From assembly GCA_963718605.1 (NCBI GenBank), contig OY970363.1, positions 2,852,001 through 2,916,000 of the forward strand: a stretch of DNA of 64,000 nucleotides, read 5' to 3'. This DNA comes from JACCXE01 sp963718605 (lineage in GTDB: Bacteria; Actinomycetota; Acidimicrobiia; Acidimicrobiales; JACCXE01). A program made the position numbers and the translations under genes. This document shows, piece after piece, positions 26,320 through 35,198 of this stretch. Numbering within the stretch: position 1 is the first letter of the stretch; the number at the start of each line of letters is the position of its first letter. The notes under the pieces are model-generated. The model did no database searches, was not told the DNA's origin, and worked only from the letters and a program-made list of their open reading frames with translations.

Positions 26320-27189
26320 GTCAGCCTCAAGTGTCGCAGAAACCCGCCGCAGTACGGCCACCGCAAACTCGATCGGCGTGGTGAAGGGCGTCGGCGCGGT
26401 CAGGGCGCGCTCGATTGCGTCGGGCGGTACGGCGAACCGGTACGGCGTCATCGTGATCAAGTCGCGCAACGCGTCGGTGTTGGCGATCTCGATCTCGCCC
26501 ACTACCTGCTCGAGGTGCGCCAGGGCGAAGCGATCGTCGGCCACGAGGGGGACGGTCTCGTCGTGGAGTTGCGGCGTCTCGTACAGGAGCGCACGCACCG
26601 CGGCCAGGTGGTTCGCGCCCGGTACGGCAATGAGGACGTGCCCCTCACGTGCGAGCACTCGATCGAATTCGTCAGGCACCACCGGCGCGAAGACCGACAC
26701 GGCGAGGTCGACTGACGCGGGGACGATTGGCAGCGCGAGCGCGTTGGCGATCGCGAACGTGGCGTCCTTGTAGCGGCGCGCCGCGAGACGAATTCCGGCG
26801 CGGGACAGGTCGAGGCCCACGACCTCGCCGCCCCGCAATCCCGCCGTGTAATACCCCTCGCCACACCCGACGTCGACCGTGGCCCCGGATCCGCCCGACA
26901 ACTCGGCGGAGAGGGAGGCCAGCCGCCGCGCCAAAACGCCGTAGTTCCCCGCGTCGAGGAAACGCCGGCGGGCGTGGATGGACTCGAGGTCGTCACCAGA
27001 CTTCTGGCGCGAGGGCTTGCCGGGCGGCAGGAGGTTGACGTAACCGTCCCGCGACACGTCATAGGAGTGGCCCGTGGGGCAACGCCAGACTGCTTCAGCG
27101 AGCTGCAGCCGGTGCAGATCGATCGGGCAGGCAAGTACGGACACGGCGCGAGTCTGCAACGACGCGCGACTTGTAGTGGTGTTCGACAT
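26302..27189 (-). CDS. rlmA: 23S rRNA (guanine-N1)-methyltransferase RlmA-like
   Basis: A 295-aa protein. N-terminal zinc region CPIDLHRL...RCPTGHSYD, then YVNLLPPGKPSRQKSGDD as in RlmA. A SAM-binding domain follows (ATVDVGCGEGYYTAGL; VVGLDLS) and SVFAPVVPDEFDRVLAREG. RlmA-type enzymes methylate G745 or G748 of 23S rRNA; the G748 form gives tylosin resistance. One zinc ligand is unusual: the expected second Cys is Asp24 (C21-x2-D24, C37, H41). It overlaps the start of rnpB. Confidence 0.88.
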   Translation of the reverse strand: MSNTTTSRASLQTRAVSVLACPIDLHRLQLAEAVWRCPTGHSYDVSRDGYVNLLPPGKPSRQKSGDDLESIHARRRFLDAGNYGVLARRLASLSAELSGGSGATVDVGCGEGYYTAGLRGGEVVGLDLSRAGIRLAARRYKDATFAIANALALPIVPASVDLAVSVFAPVVPDEFDRVLAREGHVLIAVPGANHLAAVRALLYETPQLHDETVPLVADDRFALAHLEQVVGEIEIANTDALRDLITMTPYRFAVPPDAIERALTAPTPFTTPIEFAVAVLRRVSATLEADGESAG

Positions 27190-27209
27190 TCTCTACCGTT
27201 TAACTGGAG

Positions 27210-28103
27210 ATGCACATTGACGGGCTGGTGGCCCTCGCTGGCCTGCTCGTCGGGTTTGTCGTCGGTCTGACCGGCATGGGTGGCGGCGCGCTCATGACCC
27301 CTGTGCTCGTACTGCTGTTCAACGTGCAGCCCCTCGCCGCCGTGTCGAGCGATCTCGTGGCGGCCGTGATCATGAAGCCTGTCGGCGGACTCGTGCACGC
27401 CCGCCGGGGCACCGTGGACATGCGGCTCGTGAAGCTGCTTTGCATTGGCTCGGTGCCCTCGGCGTTCGCGGGTGTGTTGTTGCTGAAGTCCTTCGGTGAG
27501 GGCACCCACCTGCAGGACACGATCAAGAAGATCCTGGGCGCGGCGCTGCTCGTCGCGGCGACCGCGATCATCGCCAAGGCGACCGTGCAGCGAGGACGTA
27601 CCGTGCGCGTCGAAGTCGCCGACGTGCAGATGAAGGCAGTCCCAACGATGGCGATTGGCGTGCTCGGCGGGTTCGTCGTCGGCATGACGTCGGTCGGGTC
27701 CGGCTCACTGATGATCGTGCTGCTGCTCATGCTGTATCCATCGCTGTCCGCTGCCCAGCTCGTGGGGACCGACCTCGTGCAAGCGGTGCCGTTGGTCGCG
27801 TCCGCCGCGTTCGGCCACATTCTGTTCGGCGACTTTCAGCTCGGTCTCACCTCGTCGCTGCTCATCGGCAGTATCCCCGGCGTGTATCTCGGCGCCCGGG
27901 CCTCCGCGAAGGCGTCCGACGCGATCATCCGGCCCGCGCTGGTCGTGGTGCTGGTGTTGTCGGGCCTGAAGCTGCTCGGCGCCAGCAACGAGGCGCTCGG
28001 CGGCGTGCTCGTGTTCGCAGCCGTGGTCGGTGTGGGTTTGGCGCTACGGGCTAGACAACAACAGCCGTCGCCCGACGATCGCCCGTCACGCGCACTTCAA
28101 TAG
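27210..28103 (+). CDS. TauE/SafE (TSUP) family membrane transporter
   Basis: A 297-aa protein with two repeated four-helix halves: GLLVGFVVGLTGMGGGALMTP at the N-terminus and GVLGGFVVGMTSVGSGSLM in the middle, the repeated G-T/S-G-G signature of TSUP permeases. The family exports sulfite or organosulfonates or moves sulfur anions; the substrate here is unknown. It overlaps the convergent rad50 end by about 50 nt. Confidence 0.9.
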   Translation: MHIDGLVALAGLLVGFVVGLTGMGGGALMTPVLVLLFNVQPLAAVSSDLVAAVIMKPVGGLVHARRGTVDMRLVKLLCIGSVPSAFAGVLLLKSFGEGTHLQDTIKKILGAALLVAATAIIAKATVQRGRTVRVEVADVQMKAVPTMAIGVLGGFVVGMTSVGSGSLMIVLLLMLYPSLSAAQLVGTDLVQAVPLVASAAFGHILFGDFQLGLTSSLLIGSIPGVYLGARASAKASDAIIRPALVVVLVLSGLKLLGASNEALGGVLVFAAVVGVGLALRARQQQPSPDDRPSRALQ

Positions 28104-30384
28104 CGCTGGGCAGTTGCGCCTTCACGTCGTCGGCGTGCGTGACCACCAACACTTGCGTGAACCGGCTCTGGAGATTGTTCAGTGCGTCAAGCACGCGGGC
28201 GCGCCGATTGCCGTCGAGCGGGCCGAAGACCTCGTCGAGCACCAATAGCCCCACGGCGCCGCCCGACTGAAGCGTGACGCACTCGCTGATCGCGATACGC
28301 AACGCCAGGTTGGCCAGGTCGACCTCGGAGCCGCTAAAGCGCCGCAAGTCGAACGTGCGGTTGGCATCGGTGAGGCGCACTTCGAAGTTTTCGGTGAGTG
28401 CCAGCCCGTTGTAGATCCCGTCGGTCATCGCATCGAACAGCGCCATGGCGTGGCCGGCGAGACGGGGGCCGACCGCGGCCGCCTCGTGGTCCTTGAATGC
28501 GTTGAGCAACTCGCCCAGCCGCCCGAGCAGCCGGGCCTCGACGGCCTGGGGTTCGATGCGGGCGTGTTGTTCCGCGGCCCGTTCCGCGGCGAGTTTCGTG
28601 GCCGCGGCGTGCGCATCCGCCCGGGCCGCCGCCTCGCCGGCGCGCCGCGCCGCGGCCTCGGCGTCGGCGGCGGCGGACCGGGCCGCGTCCCGCGCTTGTT
28701 CGGCTTCGGCCACGGCCTTGGCGGTGAGCCCGGCGGACTTGGCTGCGGCGCGCAGCTCCTCGAGTTCCTCGGCGATCTCAGCGGCGGCGGCAGTGGCGGT
28801 GGCAAGTTCCGCGGTAACGGTGCCGGCGCGGCCGAGTTGGCCGCGCAATTCGGACGCGGCGCGGTCGGCCGCTTCGGTGTCGGCGAGGGCGGCGCGGGCG
28901 TCTTCGAGCGAGGTGTCGCGCAAGCCGGACGTGACCGCGTCGCACGTGGACTCGGCGGACACCAGCGCGTCGCGCGCGGCGCGGACCGCGGCGCGGGCCT
29001 CCTGGCGCGTGGCCCGCAGGTTGGCTTCGCGCTGCCACTGAGCGCGGGCATCGGCGAGCGCTTTCTCCGCCGATCCCGCCAGCTTGTCCGCCGCGGCCGC
29101 CGCCTTGCTCGCGGCAGCCGCCTCGGCCGCCGCCGCGTCGGCCGCTTTGGCCGCGACGTCGACCTCAGCGGCGCGGTGAGCGCGCACTTGGCCGAACGTG
29201 TCGCCCAGCGGTTGACCGCACGTGGGGCAGTCGGCCTCGGCGTCGAGCGCATCCGCCTTTTTCAGCGTGGCCTGGGCCGCCTTCAACGCTTCCGCGCGCG
29301 CCGCGGCCGTGGCTTCGACGCCAGCGGCGATCCGTTGGGCGTCGGCGGCCGCCTGTCGCGCCGCGACCGCCTCCGCGTCTGAGGGTGGGGCTGACTCGGC
29401 GCCGCCGTCGGACGACTCATCCACCGAGCCGTCCGGGTCGACGGCGCGCCACGCGGCCTCGGCCTTCTCGTGACGTTCGCGGGCATCGAACAAGCCACGG
29501 AGCGCGTCGAAGGCGGTGCGTGCGGTCGCGACTTTCGCCGCGGTGTCGCCCAGCGTGGCGAGCGTCGACTCGGCGTTGGCCAACGCGGCCGCCTCCGCTT
29601 TCAGCAACTCGACGCGGGCTACGAGCTCGGCGTGATGTTTCGCGACGCGTTGGCCGACTTCGAGCTGACGCGCCATAGCCTCGTGCCGGTCGCGTGTGGC
29701 GTGGGCTTTTTCTTGTGCGGCGACCGACAGCGTTTGGGTCCGGTCGGCGTCGGCCTGCGCGACGACGGCAGCCGCGGCCGCATCGTCGCGCTCGGTCTCC
29801 AACGTGGCCAGATCTGATGCCACGGTCTGCAGCGACTTCAGGGTGGTGTCGGCTGTTTTGGCGTCGGCCCGAGCGGCTTTCACGGCCGACTCGATCGGCG
29901 TAATGCCGAGCAGATCCAGCACCAGCTTTCGCCGCTCAGCCGGCGTTTGTGACGACAGCGCCGCGAGCTGCTTCTGCTCGGCGAACACCGAGGCAAGGAA
30001 GCCCTTTTCGTTCATGCCGATCACCTGCTGCACGTAACGCTCGACGTCGCGCGCGCCCGTGGCCACTTGCAGCCCGTCGGCTGTGATCACGGCGTCGCGC
30101 TTGGTGGTCTTGCCCCCGCCGGTGATCGACCGACGGGCGACGTAGGTGTGGCCCTCGTGCTCGAAGGTCAACTCGACGACGCACTCGTCGTTCACGCCGG
30201 TAGTGCGGACCTCCTCGACCGAACCGCGGGCGTAGCCGAACAGCGCCCACGGGATGGACTCGATCAGATAGCTCTTGCCGGCCCCGTTCTGTCCGTAGAT
30301 ACCGACGAGACCCTCGGGCAGGTCGAGTTCGCAGACGCCTTCGTAGACCCGGTAGTTCTGCAGATAGATGTGACGAACGATCAC
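28051..30384 (-). CDS. rad50: Rad50/SbcC-like ATPase
   Basis: A 777-aa SMC-like ATPase, the partner of Mre11 in DNA end processing. Walker A GQNGAGKS is at 31-38, followed by a Q-loop region (VFAEQKQLAAL). A long Ala-rich coiled coil is broken near residue ~388 by a zinc hook CPTCGQPLG, which joins two Rad50 molecules. The C-terminal ATPase half has the signature FSGSEVDLANLALRIA and Walker B GLLVLDEVFGPLD. It is shorter than E. coli SbcC and nearer to archaeal Rad50 in size. It starts 12 nt after mre11 and is last of four genes. Confidence 0.94.
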   Translation of the reverse strand: MIVRHIYLQNYRVYEGVCELDLPEGLVGIYGQNGAGKSYLIESIPWALFGYARGSVEEVRTTGVNDECVVELTFEHEGHTYVARRSITGGGKTTKRDAVITADGLQVATGARDVERYVQQVIGMNEKGFLASVFAEQKQLAALSSQTPAERRKLVLDLLGITPIESAVKAARADAKTADTTLKSLQTVASDLATLETERDDAAAAAVVAQADADRTQTLSVAAQEKAHATRDRHEAMARQLEVGQRVAKHHAELVARVELLKAEAAALANAESTLATLGDTAAKVATARTAFDALRGLFDARERHEKAEAAWRAVDPDGSVDESSDGGAESAPPSDAEAVAARQAAADAQRIAAGVEATAAARAEALKAAQATLKKADALDAEADCPTCGQPLGDTFGQVRAHRAAEVDVAAKAADAAAAEAAAASKAAAAADKLAGSAEKALADARAQWQREANLRATRQEARAAVRAARDALVSAESTCDAVTSGLRDTSLEDARAALADTEAADRAASELRGQLGRAGTVTAELATATAAAAEIAEELEELRAAAKSAGLTAKAVAEAEQARDAARSAAADAEAAARRAGEAAARADAHAAATKLAAERAAEQHARIEPQAVEARLLGRLGELLNAFKDHEAAAVGPRLAGHAMALFDAMTDGIYNGLALTENFEVRLTDANRTFDLRRFSGSEVDLANLALRIAISECVTLQSGGAVGLLVLDEVFGPLDGNRRARVLDALNNLQSRFTQVLVVTHADDVKAQLPSAIEVRVTGDRRATAVVV

Positions 30385-30396
30385 GGGAGGCTCGCT

Positions 30397-31512
30397 CTAC
30401 TCCGAGTCGGCCACGGCGTCGGCCAGGTAGTGCTTGCCCCGCTCGACCAGCGCCGCGCGGTCGACACCGATCGTGTCTTGGCTCTCCATCCACGACTCAT
30501 AGCGCGCCTGCACGCCCGTGAGTTCGGGGAGGTTCTGCACGGCCACGCCCGCATGCATGAGGTGGGGCTCGACCCGGATAAACAGGGCCTGCGCGCCGGC
30601 TTCGCGCCACACCCGCGGATCGGTCTGGCCCCACACTTCGGGAGCAACGCCGTCGACTTCGATCCAGACCATCGCACCCTCGGGCGCAGCCTCGGCCAGC
30701 GCGGCCACCTTGTCGGTGACCTCGGTCGGGTCGACCCCGCGGGCGTCGATCGGGAACGGATGCACCAGCGGACGGCGGCCTTCGAGCGCCACCTGCTCGA
30801 TCGTGCCGCTGTCGGTGTCAAGCACCACGATGCCCTTCGGGTCCTCGTACTCATCGGCGAAGCCGAAGGCGTCGGGCGCGCCCGCGTACCAGATGCCCTT
30901 GGTGACTTCGCGATGCGAGTGGTAGTGGCCCAGCAACACGAGGTCGCAATCCAGTGCCGACGCGTCGACCGTGATCTCGTTGAGATCGGCGTAGCGGGGC
31001 TCGACCTGTGGCACACGCGGGTGGGTCAACAACAGGTTGACGCGATCCGCGCTGCGGTTCGCCTTCACTTCGCCGAGCGCATCGAGCGTGGCCTGCACCG
31101 ACGCCATTTGCGGCACGCAGTGCACGACCAGCCCCGGGAACTCGAAGGCCTCGTACGTGAAGCCGGGCGCGAACTTGAACCCGGTGAACACGTCCTGCAG
31201 GGGGCGGTAGGGCGAGCCCGTGCCGGCGATGCGGGGTGTGTCGTGGTTGCCGCTGATGGAGACCAGGGGCACACCGTGGTCGCGGATCTTGACCAGCTCG
31301 CGTTGCGCGACCCGGTAGGACCGATAGGACGGGTTCGGCTTGTCGAAGATGTCGCCCAGCCACACGAACAGGTCGGGCTGCTGGGCCAGAGCCAGGTCGA
31401 CGGCGCGCGTAAACGACTCGTCGAAGTCAAGCTCGCGTTGGTTCACGCCGTTCACCGTGGCCGGCCCGGCCGTGCGGCCCAAGTGGGCATCGCCGATCGC
31501 AACAACTCTCAT
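30397..31512 (-). CDS. mre11: Mre11/SbcD-like DNA double-strand-break nuclease
   Basis: A 371-aa calcineurin-like phosphoesterase. Manganese-binding motifs are complete: GDAHLG (Asp8, His10), GDIFDKP (Asp54), SGNHDTPR (Asn89, His90, Asp91), LLTHP and GHYHSH. With Rad50 it forms a 3'-5' exonuclease and hairpin-opening endonuclease. The gap to herA is 7 nt and to rad50 12 nt. The neighbouring HerA and NurA genes give it the archaeal four-gene context rather than the bacterial sbcDC context. Confidence 0.95.
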   Translation of the reverse strand: MRVVAIGDAHLGRTAGPATVNGVNQRELDFDESFTRAVDLALAQQPDLFVWLGDIFDKPNPSYRSYRVAQRELVKIRDHGVPLVSISGNHDTPRIAGTGSPYRPLQDVFTGFKFAPGFTYEAFEFPGLVVHCVPQMASVQATLDALGEVKANRSADRVNLLLTHPRVPQVEPRYADLNEITVDASALDCDLVLLGHYHSHREVTKGIWYAGAPDAFGFADEYEDPKGIVVLDTDSGTIEQVALEGRRPLVHPFPIDARGVDPTEVTDKVAALAEAAPEGAMVWIEVDGVAPEVWGQTDPRVWREAGAQALFIRVEPHLMHAGVAVQNLPELTGVQARYESWMESQDTIGVDRAALVERGKHYLADAVADSE

Positions 31513-31519
31513 CGACGCG

Positions 31520-33100
31520 TCAATCCAGCATCGCGGCGACGTTCACAGCCGCCGTGGGCCGGGGCTCAGGCGGCGGCACCGCGGCGCGCAGCGCGTCGCG
31601 CCACAAATGGATCGTGGCCGGCACGGCGAAGGGCGTGTCGACGCCCGCCAGCAAGCACTCGCCCGGCATCAACGTTTGGATCTCAGTGTTCAGGGAGGAC
31701 AGGTCTTGCTTGGCCGAGCCCTTCAAGATGTTGCGGTCGCGTTCGTCGGCCAAGCCGAGAATGAAGAACGTGTTGAACTGACTCAGCAGTTCGGGGTCCA
31801 CCAGCTTGGGCTGCTGGGTGACGGCCACGAGGCCGACCTTGAACTTGCGGCCTTCACGGGCGACGCGCGGGAACACGTTGACGTCCGCGTCGGCCGCCTT
31901 CGACAACACCCGCTGCGCTTCCTCGAGCACCACCGCGACGGTAGGCATGCCGGCGTGGGACTCGCGGTCGTCGAGGAACGCCTGTTGCCACGCATCGAGC
32001 ACGCGGCGCGTGAGGAAACTGGCGACCAGCAACTCTTCGGTGGAGTCGAGCCCACTGGCGTCGATAAGCACGACCTTGCCCTCACGCAGGTCACGCTCGA
32101 TCGCGGACGCCACCGACACGTCGCCGTCGGCGCTGATCGCGTCGAGGTTGCAGATGCGCCGGGCCCGGCGGTGCAGCACCTGCAACGTGGACAGCGCCAC
32201 GGAGCGGCCGAGGTCGACGTCGCGGAAGCCGACGAGATCGTCGAGCTGGCTGAACGGCAACAGCCACGAGATGCCGGGGTATTGCGAGGCGTAGAACCGC
32301 TCCAGTTCGAACAGTGCCTCGGTTTGCGCGCGGGACGTGTCTCCCGTCGCGGTGCGCAGGTCGTCGGAGTTCATCTCGCCCAGCGACACGCGCAGCGCGG
32401 ACGTGCCGGGCGCCTTCACGCTCGAATACGTGCGCAGCCGCCGCTCGGCCCACGGGTGGCGGGCCAGTTCGGTGCGGTACTCGCCGTGCGGGTCGATGAT
32501 CAGCAAGCCGTAGCGGCCGTTGGCCTGCATGGCAGCAGCGGCCAACACCATCATCAGATTCGACTTGCCCATGCCGGTGGTGGCGAACACGCCGATGTGC
32601 TTGGCCAGCGCCTCTCCGCTGATGCCTACCGGCACGTCGACGGTGGTCTCGCCGGTGCGCAACACGCCGACGTGCATGTCGCCCATCGACCGTTCGAGGA
32701 AGGCCAGATCGGCCGCTTCGGGCGACACCACACGCGAGAACTGAGTGGGCAGGCTCTTGGGCTTGCGGAATACCTGGCCGTCGGGGGTGAGGTAGCCGAG
32801 GCAGCGACAGTCGGCCACGCGGTACGTACGCCGCTCTTGTTCGTAGAGGGGGTGCGCGCCGGGCGTGTCCCGCGCGTCGTCGCTGAGCAGCGTGCCCGCC
32901 ACGCGCTCGGCCCAGCCGGGCTCGCGGTGCTCGTGGCCGTAGGTGACGTCGACCACCCGGAACAGGTAGCGCCGCCCGGTGGCCTCGTCGATCGCGACCA
33001 GCAACTCGCCAAGGAAGAGGTCGTCATCGGGAGCGGCGCGGAACTCACCTTCAAGGACGTTCTTGCCGTAGAGCCGCCCGCGCGTGTTCGCAGTGCTCAT
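31520..33100 (-). CDS. herA: HerA-type hexameric DNA helicase/translocase
   Basis: A 526-aa FtsK-HerA superfamily ATPase. The N-terminal barrel region has RGRLYGKNVLEGEF and LFLGELLVAI. Walker A is FATTGMGKS with the loop at 173-180; IIDPHGEY follows, Walker B with catalytic Glu is VAVVLEEAQRVL, and VTQQPKLVDPELLSQFNTFF is the typical sensor/arginine region. HerA pumps DNA into the NurA nuclease for 5' strand resection in archaea. ATG 33100 overlaps the nurA stop (4 nt). Confidence 0.95.
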   Translation of the reverse strand: MSTANTRGRLYGKNVLEGEFRAAPDDDLFLGELLVAIDEATGRRYLFRVVDVTYGHEHREPGWAERVAGTLLSDDARDTPGAHPLYEQERRTYRVADCRCLGYLTPDGQVFRKPKSLPTQFSRVVSPEAADLAFLERSMGDMHVGVLRTGETTVDVPVGISGEALAKHIGVFATTGMGKSNLMMVLAAAAMQANGRYGLLIIDPHGEYRTELARHPWAERRLRTYSSVKAPGTSALRVSLGEMNSDDLRTATGDTSRAQTEALFELERFYASQYPGISWLLPFSQLDDLVGFRDVDLGRSVALSTLQVLHRRARRICNLDAISADGDVSVASAIERDLREGKVVLIDASGLDSTEELLVASFLTRRVLDAWQQAFLDDRESHAGMPTVAVVLEEAQRVLSKAADADVNVFPRVAREGRKFKVGLVAVTQQPKLVDPELLSQFNTFFILGLADERDRNILKGSAKQDLSSLNTEIQTLMPGECLLAGVDTPFAVPATIHLWRDALRAAVPPPEPRPTAAVNVAAMLD

Positions 33101-34089
33101 GACGCGCGTTCCATCGAGCGGTGGCGATCGTCAAACGCGCGGTGCAACACGTCGCCCGGAACGCCGGCCATGCGCAGATGTTCCTCGAGCGTCATCCACG
33201 CTTCCTCCCGCAGCCACGGGGGACAGGCGGCGAGCCGGTCGGCCACCGTCAAGGGATACGGGTAGCCCGGGAACGCCGCATCATCCGACACGCACGCGAC
33301 CTGTGCGATCGCGACTTCCGGGTCGATGCCTTCGGCGATGTCGAGGCGGAACGAATAGGCGGCGTCGGGGTCGAGCCGGGCGGCGACGACGGTGAACGGC
33401 ACGCCGCGCTCGGCCGCGCTGTGGCCCACCGAGGCCCACCACCGGCTGCGCGGGCCCAACGCCAGATCGGCCTCGCGCTCAAGTTGACCGATGAGCGGCG
33501 CGCCGCCGCGCGACAGCGACGTGTGTTTGGTGACGCCGACCACCGTGATGCCGCGCGCCGTCGCGTCGGCGAGCAGTTCCGTAACCCAGCCGAGGGGCAG
33601 GCGGGGATCGGGCCGCAGGTCCCCGTCGACCAACACCAGTGCGCCCGGAGCCGCCTCGCCGAGCGTGCGCTCGATGCCATCCCACTCGACGCGTTCGCGT
33701 AACAGGTTGATGTCGATCGCGGTGTTCGCGGGCAGGTGGAGGCCGCCGTCGACCCGAGCGAGTTCGACGCCGCGCTGGCCGATGCCGATCAGGTGCGCCC
33801 GCAACTCGCCTTCGTCTTCGACCGTCGCGACCCTGTCCACAAAACAGCACCGCCCGGCCCGCACCACATACACCTGGAGGCAGCGAGCGTCGCGCACGAG
33901 CGCCTGGCCGCCGTCGACGGCCCATACCTCGCGCGCGGGTGCCGCGGCCGGCGTGAGTACGCGGGGGACGAGATCGCCGTCGATGATGAGATCGCCGTCG
34001 TCGCCGTCGGCCACGACGCCGGACGGGCTGCCGAGGATCGCGGCGAGGCGATCGGCGACATCATCGAGCGGTGCGGCTCCCAGTGGCAT
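33097..34089 (-). CDS. nurA: NurA 5'-3' nuclease
   Basis: About 330 aa from ATG 34089. The NurA domain has the first acidic motif VWAVDGGQALV (Asp59), a second acidic strand GALVLVDGDLRPDP, a late SFRLDIAEG and a C-terminal PYPLTVADRLA. NurA is an RNase-H-like nuclease that works as a dimer with HerA. It is the first gene of the nurA-herA-mre11-rad50 operon and is translationally coupled to herA. The upstream region holds a large inverted repeat (34155-34217). Confidence 0.9.
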   Translation of the reverse strand: MPLGAAPLDDVADRLAAILGSPSGVVADGDDGDLIIDGDLVPRVLTPAAAPAREVWAVDGGQALVRDARCLQVYVVRAGRCCFVDRVATVEDEGELRAHLIGIGQRGVELARVDGGLHLPANTAIDINLLRERVEWDGIERTLGEAAPGALVLVDGDLRPDPRLPLGWVTELLADATARGITVVGVTKHTSLSRGGAPLIGQLEREADLALGPRSRWWASVGHSAAERGVPFTVVAARLDPDAAYSFRLDIAEGIDPEVAIAQVACVSDDAAFPGYPYPLTVADRLAACPPWLREEAWMTLEEHLRMAGVPGDVLHRAFDDRHRSMERAS

Positions 34090-34154
34090 GGACCGATGTT
34101 CCCACAGGGGTGTGACACGTCCGCGGAGCCGCCCGGTCCCGACTTCCTCGGTCC

Positions 34155-34217
34155 TGCGCCACGAAAAGGCTGCGATTTCGAGGAATCCCGCCGAGATCAC
34201 AGCCTTTTCGTGGCGCA
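34155..34217. repeat. 22-bp inverted repeat with 19-nt loop upstream of nurA
   Basis: The arms 34155-34176 and 34196-34217 are complementary at 21 of 22 positions. The element fills much of the 166-bp gap between nurA (minus) and the monooxygenase-like gene (plus). It is too far from any stop to be a terminator of a known gene, so it could be an operator, an RNA structure or a palindromic interspersed element. Confidence 0.8.
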
Positions 34218-34255
34218 GAATTCGGGTGAGGGAAGACGCGCACCAAAATGGGCCC

Positions 34256-34549
34256 GTGATCCTCGAGCTAACGACCTTCCGGCTGCGCGATGACGTGTCC
34301 ACCGAAGACTTCCTGGCTGCGGACAAAAAGGTGCAGCAGGAGGTGTTTCCCAACACCAGGGGGTATCTGCGGCGCACGACGGCCCGCAGCGATACCGACG
34401 AGTGGCTGGTGTTCGTGCTCTGGGCCAGCGAGGTGGACATCGAAGAGTTCAACGCCCGGGTCATCGCCGACCCGACGCAGGAAGCCTTCGACGCCCTGAT
34501 CCAGCGTTCGACCATCCGATCTAGTCGATACGAAGACGTCGGCGGCTGA
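34256..34549 (+). CDS. ABM/Dabb-type ferredoxin-fold small protein
   Basis: About 97 aa from GTG 34256 (VILELTTFRLRDDVS). The pattern of strand, helix with VSTEDFLAADKKVQQEV, then GYLRRTTARSDTDEWLVFVLWAS fits the antibiotic-biosynthesis-monooxygenase (alpha-beta barrel dimer) fold. Many such proteins are small oxygenases or stress-response proteins with no known substrate. It is followed 5 nt later by a DinB-like gene, so the two are likely co-transcribed. Confidence 0.75.
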   Translation: MILELTTFRLRDDVSTEDFLAADKKVQQEVFPNTRGYLRRTTARSDTDEWLVFVLWASEVDIEEFNARVIADPTQEAFDALIQRSTIRSSRYEDVGG

Positions 34550-34554
34550 GCTCC

Positions 34555-35169
34555 GTGTCCGACGAAAAGGCCGTACTGCACGGGCATCTGCAATCCGCGC
34601 GCGACGCACTGAGGTGGAAACTCGAAGGACTGAGCGAGGCCGACCGGCGCCGCCCGATGACCGGCACGGGCACGAACCTGATCGGCTTGGTCAAGCACAT
34701 GACCTGGATCGAGAGCTGGTATCTGTGCGAGTTCTTCGGTCGCGAACGGCCCCGACTCGAATGGGAGTGGGACTTCGATGGCGGCTGGGGACACCACAGC
34801 GACATGTACGCCAAGCCGGAGGAGACCACAGAGGACCTGCTCGCTGCGTACCTGGCGGCGACCGCGGCGGCCGATCGCACCATCGAAGAACTCGAGCTCG
34901 ACGCGACCGGCAAGCACTGGTCCGGCGCAGATGTCTCGCTTCGATCGATGCTTCTCACCGTGCTGCTCGACACCACCCGCCACGCCGGCCACAGCGACAT
35001 CGTGCGCGAACTGATCGACGGGGCAACGGGCGACCGCAACGCACCCAGCGGGTTCTACGGCGGGACCGACGAGGAGTACCGGTCGAAGTATCTCGCCCGC
35101 GTCCGGGGCGAGATCGATACCGCCAGCTGGTGGGATTACATCCGCACCCGCGGCAAGCAGTGGAGCTGA
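34555..35169 (+). CDS. DinB / DUF664-like metal-binding protein
   Basis: A 204-aa four-helix-bundle protein. Possible metal ligands are the histidines in GLVKHMTWIESWYL, GGWGHHSDMYAKPEET and LLDTTRHAGHSDIVREL. DinB/DUF664 members in actinobacteria include thiol (mycothiol or bacillithiol) S-transferases. The reaction of this one is unknown. GTG 34555 follows GCTGAGCTCC with a short gap after the preceding stop. Confidence 0.87.
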   Translation: MSDEKAVLHGHLQSARDALRWKLEGLSEADRRRPMTGTGTNLIGLVKHMTWIESWYLCEFFGRERPRLEWEWDFDGGWGHHSDMYAKPEETTEDLLAAYLAATAAADRTIEELELDATGKHWSGADVSLRSMLLTVLLDTTRHAGHSDIVRELIDGATGDRNAPSGFYGGTDEEYRSKYLARVRGEIDTASWWDYIRTRGKQWS

Positions 35170-35198
35170 CGAGCGGGTCTCGTCTGCGGCCGGCACTT

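Noticed and set aside
31340..33265. A 641-codon open frame on the plus strand opposite herA
   Set aside because: It mirrors a well-supported gene, is rich in Arg/His/Gly/Val without any domain, and is expected in GC-rich DNA.
28051..34089. Reading the HerA-NurA operon as a phage-defence island
   Set aside because: HerA is used in defence systems, but here it is coupled to complete Mre11-Rad50 and near Ku and PafBC, with no toxin, Sir2 or integrase gene. Repair is the simpler explanation.
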